DNA of 64,000 nucleotides, from the NCBI GenBank assembly GCA_947498455.1, contig CANMKK010000027.1, forward strand, positions 1 through 64,000, read 5' to 3'. Positions within the stretch are counted from its first letter, which is position 1; every line of letters begins with the position of its first letter. A program made the position numbers and the translations under genes. The notes under the pieces were generated by a model that was not told where the DNA came from, did not search any database, and saw nothing but the letters and a program-made list of their open reading frames with translations. Below, piece by piece: positions 44,234 to 57,700 of the stretch. The DNA is from an uncultured Aquimarina sp. (lineage in GTDB: Bacteria > Bacteroidota > Bacteroidia > Flavobacteriales > Flavobacteriaceae).

Positions 44234-44254
44234 TACAACATGTATTAAATATTT

Positions 44255-44290
44255 AAGAACCATCTGTAAATACTGCAGATGGTTCTTTTA
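44255..44290 (+). terminator. Terminator after LEA-like lipoprotein gene
   Basis: The arms AAGAACCATCTG and CAGATGGTTCTT are perfect, with T-rich tail TTTTATTTTA. It begins 21 bp after the stop. Confidence 0.85.
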
Positions 44291-44303
44291 TTTTATACAC
44301 CTA

Positions 44304-44879
44304 CTAACCAATCCATTGTACCTTATCTTCTATTGGGTTTCTACTCGGCACTACAATCTCCTCTTCATTATAATTTCCAATATAGAAAAAACCTAAACAA
44401 CGTTCTCCCTCTTCAAAATCGAAGAAAGTATCCATATAATCAATTAACTCCGGACTACTCCAATAACATCCTACATCATTAGCAGAACAAGTTAACCACA
44501 TATTTTGAACTGCCATAGCGGTAGAAGCTATTTCTTCCCATTCTGGAATACGTGTTTTTAAATCACGTTGCATACATATCGCAATAATAGCACTAGCTGC
44601 ATTACAATTATTTTTTATTTTTTTGTGTTTAAAAGGAGAAAACCTATCCTCTGGAGTAATATCCGTATACGTATCCGACAAAAAAATTCCTAGTTTCTTT
44701 TTAGCCTCTCCTTGTAATACTTTAAATCGCCAAGGCTCGGTCAATTTATGTGACGGGGCATAGTTTGCATTTTTTAATAAAATACTTATAAACTCTTTCG
44801 TTACAGGTTGATCATTGTACTGTGCTGGATAGATTGATCTTCTGTTCTGAATAAGCTCGTTTATGTAGTTATCTACCAT
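44304..44879 (-). CDS. Nitroreductase family protein
   Basis: This 191-residue FMN-dependent enzyme begins with the family motif NELIQNRRSIYPAQY and has NANYAPSHKLTEPWRFKVLQ, STAMAVQNMWLTCSANDVGCYWSSPEL and CLGFFYIGNY. The length is at the small end of the family. It reduces nitro groups, quinones or similar using NAD(P)H; the physiological substrate is unknown. It stands alone, convergent with the LEA-like lipoprotein gene. Confidence 0.88.
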   Translation of the reverse strand: MVDNYINELIQNRRSIYPAQYNDQPVTKEFISILLKNANYAPSHKLTEPWRFKVLQGEAKKKLGIFLSDTYTDITPEDRFSPFKHKKIKNNCNAASAIIAICMQRDLKTRIPEWEEIASTAMAVQNMWLTCSANDVGCYWSSPELIDYMDTFFDFEEGERCLGFFYIGNYNEEEIVVPSRNPIEDKVQWIG

Positions 44880-45153
44880 AAAATCTATTTTTACTGTATG
44901 GGTATGTTAATCTAGGGCAAAATACTAATAAATTTTTAACCACAAGCTTTAAATCACCCAATGCATTTTCACCAACAAACATAACTTATTACTTATCAGA
45001 TCATTCACACACTTTCATTAATAAAAGAAACAAGTAAAATATTGTTGTTTAAATCATAAAAAATTCCCTGAAAAATCACAATTTCTCAAATGAAATTACC
45101 GACTAAAAAACAATTCCATTTTGGTTCCGGTAATTTGATATAAGAATTGTATA

Positions 45154-45315
45154 ATACGATTTATGGATAAGAAGTTCGTATAAAGAGCTTGAATTATTTT
45201 GTGCTAGATTAAGGCATAAAATTAAAGAATAGCCTTAGCTATTGTTGAATTTTATAACGCAGATATAGTGCAAAAGAAACGAACTATATGCGAAAGTTTT
45301 ATGCGTAAATCGTAT
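45154..45315. mobile_element. MITE-like palindromic repeat, copy 2 (162 bp)
   Basis: Termini and body match 7489-7673, but the loop is shorter (AAAGAATAGCCTTAGCTATTG). Flanking sequence is TATA at the left, AATA at the right. It sits in the 544-bp gap 44880-45423 with no gene. Confidence 0.7.
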
Positions 45316-45423
45316 AATATTCTATAATAATAATAATTATAGAAATAATCTAATTGATTTATGATATCAAAAAATGTAATGATATCTTCGAACAAAAGAC
45401 TAATTTAAAAAAAATAAAATACC

Positions 45424-45879
45424 ATGTATTCTATAAAAATGATGTTCAGAGAATTATTGAAGACTCCTAAAACTCTAGTAATAACATACATATTTATATA
45501 TTTTTTATGGGGAGTAAGTATGAATGCTTTTGGTGCTGAAATGGAAATTGCCAAATTCACATATTGGTGGCAAGTGATTACCTGCTATATATTATACATG
45601 ATTCCTATTTCCATACTTCTAAATAAGTATAATTTTTTTAATCAATATGCTTATGGTCTTGTTGCAATGGGAATTTTGGAGTTTCTTGGGTATTGGTTAA
45701 AGACATCCTACGCATACCCGAATAACATTCTAGATCAATTTTTTAATCCTCAAAATTTTAGCTTGGGTATGGCTTTATTTTTTGCTTTATACTTTCCTGC
45801 CGGAAATTGGTTGGTGCATAAGATCCATAGATCATTTTTTAAAATACCCGTATCAGACACTACTTTTTTAAAAGAATAA
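45424..45879 (+). CDS. Hypothetical four-helix membrane protein
   Basis: This 151-residue protein has four predicted membrane segments (about 17-33 VITYIFIYFLWGVSMNAF, 48-66 WQVITCYILYMIPISILL, 76-93, 112-132). There is no signal peptide and no recognisable family. It could belong to the small putative inner-membrane proteins of Flavobacteriia. The gene ends by overlapping 20 bp with the convergent pentapeptide-repeat gene. Confidence 0.6.
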   Translation: MYSIKMMFRELLKTPKTLVITYIFIYFLWGVSMNAFGAEMEIAKFTYWWQVITCYILYMIPISILLNKYNFFNQYAYGLVAMGILEFLGYWLKTSYAYPNNILDQFFNPQNFSLGMALFFALYFPAGNWLVHKIHRSFFKIPVSDTTFLKE

Positions 45880-46981
45880 ACTGTTGTTTTCCTTGTTTTT
45901 TAATATGATACGTATCTTTAATAGCATCTGCACCTTTTAGATCTAAAGAATCTGATACATATGCTATCCAATCTTTTCTATGCACTATTGCATTATCCAA
46001 TCTCACATCGGTTAGAATGGCTTCATCCAAACGAGTAGCCCATAATGTGGCTTCTGTAAGATCAGCACCGGTGAGATCTGCTTCATAAAGATTGGCATTC
46101 GTTAAATCTGCACTTAATAACTCTGCATTACGTAAATTAGAATTAGTCAAATCTGCTCGAATTAAATTAGCATCAGATAAGTTCATTTGTTCCATAACTA
46201 CATTTCTTAATTCACTACGTTCTAAAATAGCTGCTGGCATATCAACACCATAAAAATCCGAATGATTTAATTTTATATACTTAAGATTAGCTCCTCTTCC
46301 AATAAATTCATTTCTAAAATATGTATAACTAAAGTCCGAAAAGTTAATGATATCTCTATGCGACTGATTTCCAAGATTACTTCGAATCAAGCTATACAAT
46401 AATTGTCCTCTTTCTGGACTGATCGCTTTATTTATCAACCTACCGTTTTCCATATACCGATACGGTTTCATTGCTCTTGATAAACTTGCAATTCTTGCTT
46501 CTAATACTGGGCTTAAGTTTCGCTCACTTGACCCTTTATACTTAAGCTCCTCTCCTAGATCAGAAAGTACATTATCCATTATAAACACTAACGATGACCT
46601 CCTTTCCGCTTCAATCAAACTGTTTTGATTACTTACCAATGAATTTTGATTAATAACCAACTTTGTTTGATAAAGTAAAATTAATGAAGGGATCAAAGTT
46701 ATTATTACCCCAAAAATTCCAATTCTAGTAACTCTCCAAATAATGTTCGAGGATACATCAGAAACTGTATCTACCGTAACACTCTTAGTTTCCTTATATT
46801 CATTAATCGCATTATTGATACTCTTTTTTAACCTAACTCCTAATAATGGTGTACTAGATTTTTTAACAAGCCAAAATCCTGCTCTTTTCTTTTTTTCTTT
46901 TCTTTTCTTTATTTGGTCTAATTGCTCCTGTAGCTGCTTCTTTTCCTTTTGTAATTGTTCAATATGCTCTTGTTCATTCAC
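45860..46981 (-). CDS. Pentapeptide-repeat membrane protein
   Basis: This 373-residue protein has an N-terminal charged coiled coil (1-45, EQLQKEKKQLQEQLDQIKKRKEKKKR), a single membrane segment (about 88-112, IIWRVTRIGIFGVIITLIPSLILL), a helical middle, and about 15 pentapeptide repeats (about 240-335: NLSDANLIRADLTNSNLRNAELLSADLTNANLYEADLTGADL) forming a right-handed beta-helix. A similar design occurs in Bacteroidota proteins of unknown function; an ion-channel-partner role is a guess. It is convergent with the previous gene. Confidence 0.85.
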   Translation of the reverse strand: MNEQEHIEQLQKEKKQLQEQLDQIKKRKEKKKRAGFWLVKKSSTPLLGVRLKKSINNAINEYKETKSVTVDTVSDVSSNIIWRVTRIGIFGVIITLIPSLILLYQTKLVINQNSLVSNQNSLIEAERRSSLVFIMDNVLSDLGEELKYKGSSERNLSPVLEARIASLSRAMKPYRYMENGRLINKAISPERGQLLYSLIRSNLGNQSHRDIINFSDFSYTYFRNEFIGRGANLKYIKLNHSDFYGVDMPAAILERSELRNVVMEQMNLSDANLIRADLTNSNLRNAELLSADLTNANLYEADLTGADLTEATLWATRLDEAILTDVRLDNAIVHRKDWIAYVSDSLDLKGADAIKDTYHIKKQGKQQFILLKK

Positions 46982-47318
46982 AATATATAGAATTAAGGAT
47001 TTTCAATGCTCAATATATTAAAGTTATACGATTAATACTAAATGATTTTGAAGATTTGGTATGGATCAGTAAAAGTGTTTCTCCTTCTCTCCAAACAATA
47101 TAACACTGGTAATCTTTAATTTATATAACAATAGTTTCTGAAAACTTTTGAATCAACAACGCTATACTTCGACTTGGCTCAGCAATCACCCTACTAGAAA
47201 AAGGAACCAATACCAACTAATTATCAAAACATTACACCTTAATCTTATGATAAATTATTGAATTATACCTTAGAGTTTTGTAAATAAATAAAAGCCTGAT
47301 TCTCCATATATTGGATTT

Positions 47319-47401
47319 ATACCATTTGTAATTTGAATTTACCGTAATAAAATGTTCTTTTTTGTGCCTCAATTTCAGAATAAAAATAAACCGTAGCCAA
47401 G
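47319..47401. repeat. Dispersed intergenic repeat A, copy 2
   Basis: Matches 37285-37367 base for base over 83 bp except for a few substitutions. It lies in the 624-bp gap 46982-47605, which has no gene. A TACTTCGACTTGGCTCAGC motif (47165-47183) in the same gap belongs to another short dispersed family. Confidence 0.65.
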
Positions 47402-47533
47402 CTATGCTTAATTTTTCTTCTTCATTGAAACAAAAAAATCTTTATTTTCTTTTCCAGTAATTTCAAACAATAACTGGTATTATCTAAAAATGATCTTTAT
47501 CAAAACTTTCGGGTGCTTGTGTCTATATTATTC

Positions 47534-47570
47534 AAAAAAAAAGGAAAGCCTTTTTTTCAAAAAGCTTTCC
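47534..47570 (-). terminator. Terminator for the 86-residue gene
   Basis: On the minus strand, the arms GGAAAGC and GCTTTCC close over about 14 nt and are followed by a nine-T tail (A run 47534-47542). It begins 35 bp after the stop codon at 47606, supporting transcription of that small gene. Confidence 0.65.
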
Positions 47571-47605
47571 ACATCTAACATAATAAAAAATAGTCAACAC
47601 TATCT

Positions 47606-47866
47606 TTATTGTATGTACTTAGATATATCCTCTGCAATATTCTCTACTATTGAATCCTGATCATCTTCATCAACCTGGTTGATTATCTTGGCTAATAAAT
47701 GTATATAACTCGCCACATATTCTTGCTTCTTTTGATCATTCACATATTCTTTTCCCTCTACCGCAATAAAAGTTATTAGATTACGAATGATATACCTTAA
47801 ATCAGAAACACTTACCTTATCAGTCATCACATTAATTTTAAAGTCAAACTTCCTGACAATTAACAT
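47606..47866 (-). CDS. Hypothetical small helical protein
   Basis: This 86-residue protein is predicted helical and acidic (VDEDDQDSIVENIAEDISKYI at the end), without signal or membrane segments. No family is recognised. Support comes from a fitting terminator just downstream and coding-like composition. The first 11 residues are less certain, and a start at the internal Met12 is possible. Confidence 0.5.
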   Translation of the reverse strand: MLIVRKFDFKINVMTDKVSVSDLRYIIRNLITFIAVEGKEYVNDQKKQEYVASYIHLLAKIINQVDEDDQDSIVENIAEDISKYIQ

Positions 47867-48779
47867 ATAATGAAAGTAAAATTATTGTGTTTCAAAAAAG
47901 AAAAAGATACTCATTTAGAGTTACTATTTTCGATTAAAGGCAACTTTCATCGATTTGATAATAATAAGATAATTTGTATTTCACAATCGAATACTACACA
48001 TTAACGGCTTGTAGGTTATTAAAAAAATACTCCAAAAGGAATAATACGAATTTAACTATAGTACTTCTGGTTAAAACTTGTTCATTTTTCGTTTTATTTT
48101 CTTAATCATATTTCCCATAGCTATATGAAAAATAATCATAGCGGCATAAATCAAAAAAGCAACTTCGTTTTATCTAAAATGTTGTATAATCAAATTGGTA
48201 TAACACTCCAACCAGTAAACTACCTCGAGACAAGCCCACGAGGCATTCGTTAGAAACATATTTTCAATTTCGAGGCAAGCCTCGGGGTATTAAACCCTTT
48301 GGCGGTGCCAATAAAAGCGAGTCTTTATTCTTGTTTCTGATCGCTTTCTAAACTTCAGTTGGCAACAAATAATATTTTATTAAAATATCTTATAATATCC
48401 TAGAGCTACAGAAAAACCATAGTACTTTTCTACAAGTAAAACTAAACAAATTCATTCGAAAATAACATAAAATACAATATATCAGTTAGTTATTTGAGGT
48501 TTCTCCTCATCAAAATACCACTTGTTTACGTTAAATTTGATATAGAAGAATATTCCCCAAAAAACACCTCTCGTCATAGGGATCTATATATTGTAAAAAA
48601 GAGTCCAACCCTATTTTATATAAAAAATAGAAAGCTACTTTTCTTAATAGGTAGATTCATACCCCATCAATACGATATTTTATATGTCTTAATCGCTTTT
48701 GTTTTCTATTTCAAATCAATAGAAAAACAAAAAGTATAAGAAAAGACTACTTATATAGTTACAATAACGCCCTAAAAAT
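47867..48779. other. Long intergenic region upstream of the giant adhesin gene, with repeats
   Basis: This 913-bp AT-rich region has no accepted gene. It contains repeat B copy 2 (48150-48208), a GAGACAAGCCCACGAGG/CGAGGCAAGCCTCGGGG element (48230-48316, the second half shared with 9255-9286), and the leader of the adhesin gene. A TTG-started frame at 48494-48739 lacks any homology or signal and is not annotated. Confidence 0.45.
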
Positions 48780-51700
48780 ATGAAAAAATACTACATCCTG
48801 TTTTTTATTGTAAGTATCAGCTTTAATAATATTTTCGCACAATTAAGTGATTTACACTATTTACCTCCATTAAAACAAGGTAACGGTACGGGAGCTATCA
48901 ATCAACAGAGTATCTATTTATCGACACCAGAAACGACACCTTTCGATATAAATATATATAAAGGAAAGAACCCAAATCCAATAGCAACTATTAGTGGTCT
49001 ATCTAATTCTAACTCTCAAACTTATAATCTAGCTGATGGTAACAATGGACTTACTTTGGTAGATAACAACAAAACTGGAACTGTATTGAATAATGCAGGA
49101 TTGCGTTTTGAGTCAACGGGAGGGCAAGAATTTTATGTGAATTATAGAGGAAGATCCAATTCTCAAGCTGCCTCATTAACTTCAAAAGGAAGAGCCGCTT
49201 TAGGAACTTCTTTTAAATGGGGTGGGCGTCCAAATTATGGTAATGGACATAATACACTTAATGCTGTTTTAGGAATCATGGCAACCGAAGATGGTACTAT
49301 TGTAAACATTTTTGGTTATGGTACAGATTGCGAATTTAGAGATAAAAATAACTCTGCCGGAATTACTGATGACAATCTAACTATTGCCTTAGACACGGGT
49401 GAATCCTATGTGCTTGAAGCTCCCAGAAATAATACCATTGCAAATATAGATTGTTGGTTAGGGGCAAGTATTCAATCAAATAAAGATATTGTAATTTCTA
49501 ATGGTAATATGAATGGTGCTCCATTACAAACTGCTAATAGTAGAGATTCTGGTATTGATCAACCAGTTCCTGAAAACAGATTAGGAAGAGAGTATGTTTT
49601 TGTAAGAGCAGCTGGTGGAAATACCAATGAAACACCAATTATTATAGGAACTCAAAACGGAACAGACATTTTTGTTAATGGTTCAGTAACTCCAATTGCC
49701 ACTATTAACAATGGGGATTATTTTGTGATTCCCGCCACAAATTACTCTTCTTCTGCAACTGGTGCCAATATGTATGTTACGACTTCTAAAGAAGCATATG
49801 CATATCAAAATATTGCCGGATCCACCGGAGACCAAACGGGAGGTTTAAATTTTATCGCTCCTGTAAATTGTTTATTACCCATATTTATGGATAATATTCA
49901 TGATATCAAAGATATCGCAGGTTTGGAATTTCTGGGAGAAATTACAATTACTGCATCTACAGCTACTCCGGATAATGATATCGTAGTAACTGATGATAAT
50001 GGTATTGTCACATTACCAGCATCTATTCCTGTTACGGGTACCACCGAGTGGAAAACCATTACTACTTCTGAGCTCACTGGTGATGTACGAATACAATCTA
50101 CCGGACCAATTGCAATAGGTTTTTTTGGTGTTAGTGGAAATGCCGGTGTTGCAGGTTATTTTTCAGGGTTTGATTCTGTTCCAACCGTACAACTAGATTC
50201 ATCAGGAACAGGATGCCTTCCAGGAGCTGATGTATTTGAAGTTACAGGAAATTTTAGTAGTTATCAATGGTTCCAAAATGGTATTTTAATTCCAGGAGAA
50301 ACAACCAACTCTTATACTCCCAGTCAACCTGGAGATTTCTTTGTAAGAGTATCCAGAGGTTCATGTACATACGATTCAGCGGTCTTATCAGTTTTTAATT
50401 GCGATCCGGAAATTGTTTTAACAAAAACAGTAGATAAAACACCAGTAATAGAAGGCGATACAGTTATTTTTACCATCACCGTTGAACATTTAGGAATAAA
50501 TCCTGCTACCAATTTAATAATCAATGATGTGTTACCTCCAGAACTTACTTTTGGAACAGTAACACCTAGCTTTGGAACTTGGACTGCTCCAAATTGGATT
50601 ATTGGAGATATGTATAGTGGTGAGGCACATACACTAACAATTGAAGCTACAGTTAATGAAGTAACAGTGGGAAGCACTGTCACTAATACCATTAATAATA
50701 CGCAAGATCAAATTGATACGAATACCATTACCGATGACCTCACTGAAGATGTAGTCATTATTAATAATGAGTTAGAAATAACTAAAACCGATAGAGCTCC
50801 TCTGGATGGAAGTTATGATACTGTTGGTGAAATAATTATTTATGATTTCGTAGTAACCAATACTGGAGATCAGATAATCCCAAGTGTAACCATTACTGAT
50901 TCAAAAATAGATACAGGAAGTCTTTCTCCAGCTTTTGTTTCGAATTTAGGGGTAGGAGATTCTGTTAATTTTACTGCAACGTATACCATTACACAAGAAG
51001 ATTTAGAAACAGATCAGGTTATAAATTCTGCAATTGCAGAAGGAACTTTATTAAATGGTTTTATAATTTCGGATATATCAGATGACCCCAATGATCCCAC
51101 AACAAACACGCATGACCCCACAATAACCCCTTTAGATCAAAAAGGTGCCATATTATTGGAGAAAATAGCCCAACCTGCGCCAGATGGATTATACGATACT
51201 CTTGGTGAAGTAATAACATATGAGTTTACAGTTTACAATACAGGTAATGTAAGCCTAAATAATGTTACAATAATAGATCCAAATACCGATTCAGGAAGTA
51301 TAAGTCCTATTTCTATTGCAAATTTACAGGCAGGAGGTTCTGCTGTTTTTACTGCTCAGCATACGCTGATACCAGATGACTTTACTATAGGCACAGTTAC
51401 TAACACAGCAACAGTATCAGGTACTGAAGTAGTAGAGGGAGATTTGGTATCTGATACTTCTGATGACCCTACAACCCTTGTTCCTGATGATCCTACTACG
51501 GTTTCTATACCTCAGTTTGGGCAACTCGAAGTAACAAAAGTAGATAGCCCCCCTATTGACGGAAGTTTTGATACTTTAGGAGAAACAATTACATATACTA
51601 TTATAGTAACTAGTGTAGGAAATGTATCTGTAACAGATATTAATATTGTTGACCCAAATGCCGATACTATTGTATTAAATAGTACTAATGGAACAGATGA

Positions 51701-54700
51701 CGGATTGGATGAAATTGTGAATAGTATGGCTCCAGGTGAAACAGCAACTTTTATTGCAACTCATAACATTACTCAAGAGGATTTGGATAATAATCAAGTA
51801 AGTAATATAGCAACCGTGGGAAGTTTAGATCCAGGTGGTGGAAGTGTCACAGACCTTTCGGATGATCCTGATGACCCTACAACTAATACTGATGACCCTA
51901 CTGTAACTCCGCTATATGCAGGACCATCACTTACTATATCAAAATCAGCTGATGACACTAGTAATGTTACTTTAGGACAAACTATTACTTACACTTATAT
52001 AGTTACAAATAATGGGAATATAACATTCGATAATGTTTCTATAAATGATGTACACTCCGGAAATGGATCTCTAAGTATTCTTTCATTACAAAATACCACT
52101 GGTATCAATAATGATCTTGATAATGAAGTAGATGAGTTAGGTCCCGGACAAACAGCAACCTGGACTTCTGAATATGTTATTACTACAATAGATTTATTAA
52201 ACCAAATAGATATTACTAATACGGTAACTGCAACTGGAATTCCAAGATCAGGAAGTATAATAGATCCTACTGCTAGCGAAACAGTTACTATAAACCCTAT
52301 AGAAACCATTTGCGGTGGAGAAACACTATCACATGATTTAACAAACGATGTAGATCCTTCAATTGTTACATTTAGTTGGTCTGCAGAAAACAATTTATTT
52401 GTTACTGGAGAAACTACTACGACATCAACAAACTCTATTATCTCAGACACTATTATAAATGGAGTTACCACTAATCAAGATGTTGTTTATACTATCACAG
52501 GATATGACATTAATGGTATTATTAAGGATATATATACATATACAGTTACTGTTCAACCAACACCTATTGTGATTGGTGCTCCCTTTTCAAAAAGTATATG
52601 CACAGGAGAATCCATTAATCAAAAACTTATCAAGCATATTGATAATTTTAATGATGGAGTTGATTTTTCCTGGGTAGCTGCAGATAATCCTAATATAACG
52701 GGAGAAACAACTTCCATTACGGCAAGTGGTATTATAAATGAAACTCTTATAAATACTAGTACTACATCTCAGGATGTAGTGTACACAATAACTCCAGTAA
52801 TCTCATTAAGTGGATGCTCTGGAAATATTTATACTTATACCGTAACAGTAAATCCAGAACCATATATAGCATCCAATCCCACAGACACCATATGTAGTGG
52901 GGAAACACTTAACCATACTCTGGACAGTGATGTAAATATTTCCGGAACAACATTTAGCTGGACAACTAATGATAATCCAAATGTAACTGGAGAAACTGCC
53001 AGTGGCACAACAAACCTCATAACTGATACGCTGATAAACATTTCTGGTAGCCAACAAAACATTGTTTATACCATCACTCCGACCAGTACGGATGGATGTA
53101 TCGGTAGTTCATACTCCTATACCGTAACAGTAGATCCAGAACCATATGTAACCTCCAATCCGACAGACACCATATGTAGTGAAGAAACACTCAACCATAC
53201 TCTGGATAGTGATGTAAATACTCCCGGAACAACATTTAGTTGGACAGCCAGTGACAATCCTAATCTAACCGGAGAATCATTAACAGGAACAACAAATCTG
53301 ATAACCGATACACTTATAAACATATCTGGTAGTCAACAAACTATTGTTTATAGCATCACTCCTACTAGTCCAGATGGATGTATCGGTAGTTCATATACTT
53401 ATACCGTAACTGTAAACCCAGAACCATATATAGCATCCAATCCAACAGACACAATATGTAGTGGGGAAGCACTCAACCATACTCTGGACAGTGATGTAAA
53501 TACTTCCGGAACAACATTTAGTTGGACAACCAGTGATAATCCAAATGTAACTGGAGAAAGTGCCAGCGGAACAACAAATCTGATAACGGACACGCTGGTA
53601 AACATTTCTGGTAATCAACAATCTATAACTTATACCATCACTCCTACCAGTGCGGATGGATGTATCGGTAGTTCATATACCTATACCGTAACAGTAGATC
53701 CAGAACCATATATAGCATCCAATCCAGCAGACACCATATGTAGTGCAGAAACACTCAACCATACTCTGGATAGTGATGTAAATACTCCTGGAACAACATT
53801 TAGTTGGACAACTAATGACAATCCAAATCTAACCGGAGAAAGTACCAGTGGTACAACAAACCTCATAACGGATACGCTGGTAAACATTTCTGGTAATCAA
53901 CAATCTGTAACTTATACCATCACTCCTACCAGTGCGGATGGATGTACCGGTAGTTCATATACTTATACCGTAACAGTAGATCCAGAACCATATATAGCAT
54001 ACGATCCAACAGACACCATATGTAGTGGAGAAGCACTTAACCATACTCTGGATAGTGATGTAAATACTCCTGGAACAACATTTAGTTGGACAGCCAGTGA
54101 CAACCCAAATCTAACCGGAGAAAGTACCAGTGGAATAACAAGTATAATTACTGATACGCTGGTAAACATATCTGGTAGTCAACAAACTATTGTTTATACC
54201 ATCACTCCGACAAGTGCAGATGGATGTATCGGTAGTTCATATACCTATACCGTAACTGTAAACCCAGAACCATATATAGCATCCAATCCAACAGACACCA
54301 TATGTAGTGGGGAAGCACTTAGCCATACTCTGGAGAGTGATGTAAATACTCCTGGAACAACATTTAGTTGGACAACCAGTGATAATCCAAATGTAACTGG
54401 AGAATCGTTAACAGGAACAACAAATCTGATAACCGATACGCTGATAAATATATCTGGTAATCAACAAACTATTGTTTATACCATCACTCCTACTAGTCCA
54501 GATGGATGTATCGGTAATTCATATGCATATACCATAACAGTAAACCCAGAACCATATGTAGCATCCAATCCGACAGATACCATTTGTAGTGGGGAAACAA
54601 CCAATCATAATATGATACTAGATGTTAATTTATCAAATGTAAGTTTTATTTGGGTAGCATTCAATAACCCTGATGTAACAGGCGAAACATTGATAACAAC

Positions 54701-57700
54701 AAATTTAACGTCTATTAATGATACTTTAATCAATATTTCAGGAACTCCTCAAGAAGTTGTCTATTCTATACTTCCAATTAGTGAAGATGATTGTATTGGA
54801 AGGTCTTTCGTTTACTCTTATACTGTAACAGTAGATCCAGAACCATATACAGCATCCAATCCAGCAGACACCATATGTAGTGGAGAAACACTTAACCATA
54901 CTCTGGACAGCGATGTAAATACTCCCGGAACAACATTTAGTTGGACAGCTAGTGACAATCCAAATGTAACCGGAGAGACTACCAGTGGAACAACAAACCT
55001 AATAACGGATACGCTGGTAAACATATCTGGTAGCCAACAAACTATTGTTTATACCATCATTCCTACTAATCCAGATGGATGTATCGGTAGTTCATACTCA
55101 TATACCGTAACTGTAAACCCAGAACCAGATGTAGCATCCAATCCGACAGACACTATATGTAGTGGAGTAACACTCAACCATACTCTGGAAAATGATGTAA
55201 ATATTCCTGGAACAACATTTAGTTGGACAACCAGTGACAATCCTAATCTAACTGGAGAGACTGCCAGTGACACAACAAATCTTATAACCGATACGCTAGT
55301 AAACATATCTGGTAACCAACAAACTATTGTTTATACCATCACTCCTACTAGTCCAGATGGATGTATCGGTAGTTCATATACCTATACCGTAACAGTAGAT
55401 CCAGAACCATATACAGCATCCAATCCAGCAGACACCATATGTAGTGGAGAAACACTCAACCATACTCTGGATAGTGATGTAAATACTCCCGGAACAACAT
55501 TTAGTTGGACAACTAATGACAATCCTAATCTAACCGGAGAAAGTACCAGCGGAACAACAAATCTGATAACGGATACGCTGATAAACATTTCTGGTAGCCA
55601 ACAAACTATTGTTTATAACATCACTCCGACCAGTGCAGATGGATGTATCGGTAGTTCATATACCTATACCGTAACTGTAAACCCAGAACCAGATGTAGCA
55701 TCCAATCCAGCAGACACCATATGTAGTGGAGAAACACTTAACCATACTCTGGACAGTGATGTAAATACTCCTGGAACAACATTTAGTTGGACAACCAGTG
55801 ACAATCCTAATCTAACTGGAGAATCATTATCAGGAACAACAAATCTGATAACGGATACGCTGGTAAACATTTCTGGTAACCAACAAACTATTGTTTATAC
55901 CATCATTCCTACTAATCCAGATGGATGTATCGGTAGTTCATACTCATATACCGTAACAGTAAATCCAGAACCATATACAGCACCCAATCCGACAGACACT
56001 ATATGTAGTGGAGTAACACTCAACCATACTCTGGAAAATGATGTAAATATTCCTGGAACAACATTTAGCTGGACAACCAGTGATAATCCAAATGTAACTG
56101 GAGAAAGTGCCAGCGGAACAACAAATCTGATAACGGACACGCTGGTAAACATATCTGGTAATCAACAAACTATTGTTTATACCATCACTCCTACTAGTCC
56201 AGATGGATGTATCGGTAGTTCATATACCTATACCGTAACAGTAGATCCAGAACCATATACAGCATCCAATCCAGCAGACACCATATGTAGTGGAGAAACA
56301 CTCAACCATACTCTGGATAGTGATGTAAATACTTCCGGAACAACATTTAGCTGGACAACCAGTGATAATTCTAATCTAACTGGAGAGACTGCCAGTGACA
56401 CAACAAATCTTATAACCGATACGCTAGTAAACATATCTGGTAACCAACAAACTATTGTTTATACCATCACTCCGACCAGTCCAGATGGATGTATCGGTAG
56501 TTCATATACTTATACCGTAACAGTAGATCCAGAACCATATACAGCATCCAATCCCACAGACACCATCTGTAGTGGGGAAACACTCAACCATACTCTGGAC
56601 AGTGATGTAAATACTCCCGGAACAACATTTAGTTGGACAACCAGCGACAATCCGAATCTAACTGGAGAAACTGCCAGTGACACAACAAACCTCATAACGG
56701 ACACACTGGTAAATATTTCTGGTAGCCAACAAACTATTGTTTATACCATCACTCCTACTAGTCCAGATGGATGTACCGGTAGTTCATATACATATACCGT
56801 AACAGTAGATCCAGAACCATATGTAACATCCAGTCCGACAGATACCATATGTAGTGCAGAAACACTTAACCATAACTTGGACAATGATGTAAATACTCCC
56901 GGAACAACATTTAGTTGGACAACCGGTGACAATCCAAATGTAACCGGAGAAACTGCCAGTGGAACAGCTAATATAATTACTGATACGCTGGTAAACATAT
57001 CTGGTAACCAACAAACTATTGTTTATACCATCACTCCGACCAGTGCGAATGGATGTATCGGTAGTCCATATACCTATACCGTAACTGTAAACCCAGAACC
57101 ATATGTAACATCCAGTCCGATAGATACCATATGTAGTACAGAAACACTCAACCATACTCTGGAAAATGATGTAAATATTCCTGGAACAACATTTAGTTGG
57201 ACAACCAGTGACAATTCTAATCTAACTGGAGAATCGTTAATAGGAACAACAAGTATAATTACTGATACGCTGATAAACATTTCTGGTAATCAACAAACTA
57301 TTGTTTATACCATCACTCCTACCAGTGCGGATGGATGTACCGGTAGTTCATATACCTATACCGTAACAGTAGATCCAGAACCATATATAGCATCCAATCC
57401 GACAGACACTATATGTAGTGCAGAAACACTCAACCATACTCTGGAAAATGATGTAAATATTCCTGGAACAACATTTAGTTGGACAACCAGTGATAATCCA
57501 AATGTAACTGGAGAATCGTTAACAGGAACAACAAGTATAATTACTGATACGCTGATAAACATTTCTGGAAGCCAACAAACTATTGTTTATACCATCACTC
57601 CTACTAGTCCAGATGGATGTATCGGTAGTTCATACTCCTATACCGTAACAATAGATCCAGAACCATATATAGTATCCAATCCAACAGACACCATCTGTAG

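Noticed and set aside
43699..44241. Minus-strand frame of 180 codons rich in Ala/Ser
   Set aside because: It is the antisense of the 33-bp repeats in the LEA-like lipoprotein gene; the plus-strand frame has signal peptide, lipobox and terminator.
48494..48739. Plus-strand TTG-started frame of 81 codons before the adhesin gene
   Set aside because: No homology, no signal, extreme AT bias, and repeats close by; too weak to annotate as a gene.
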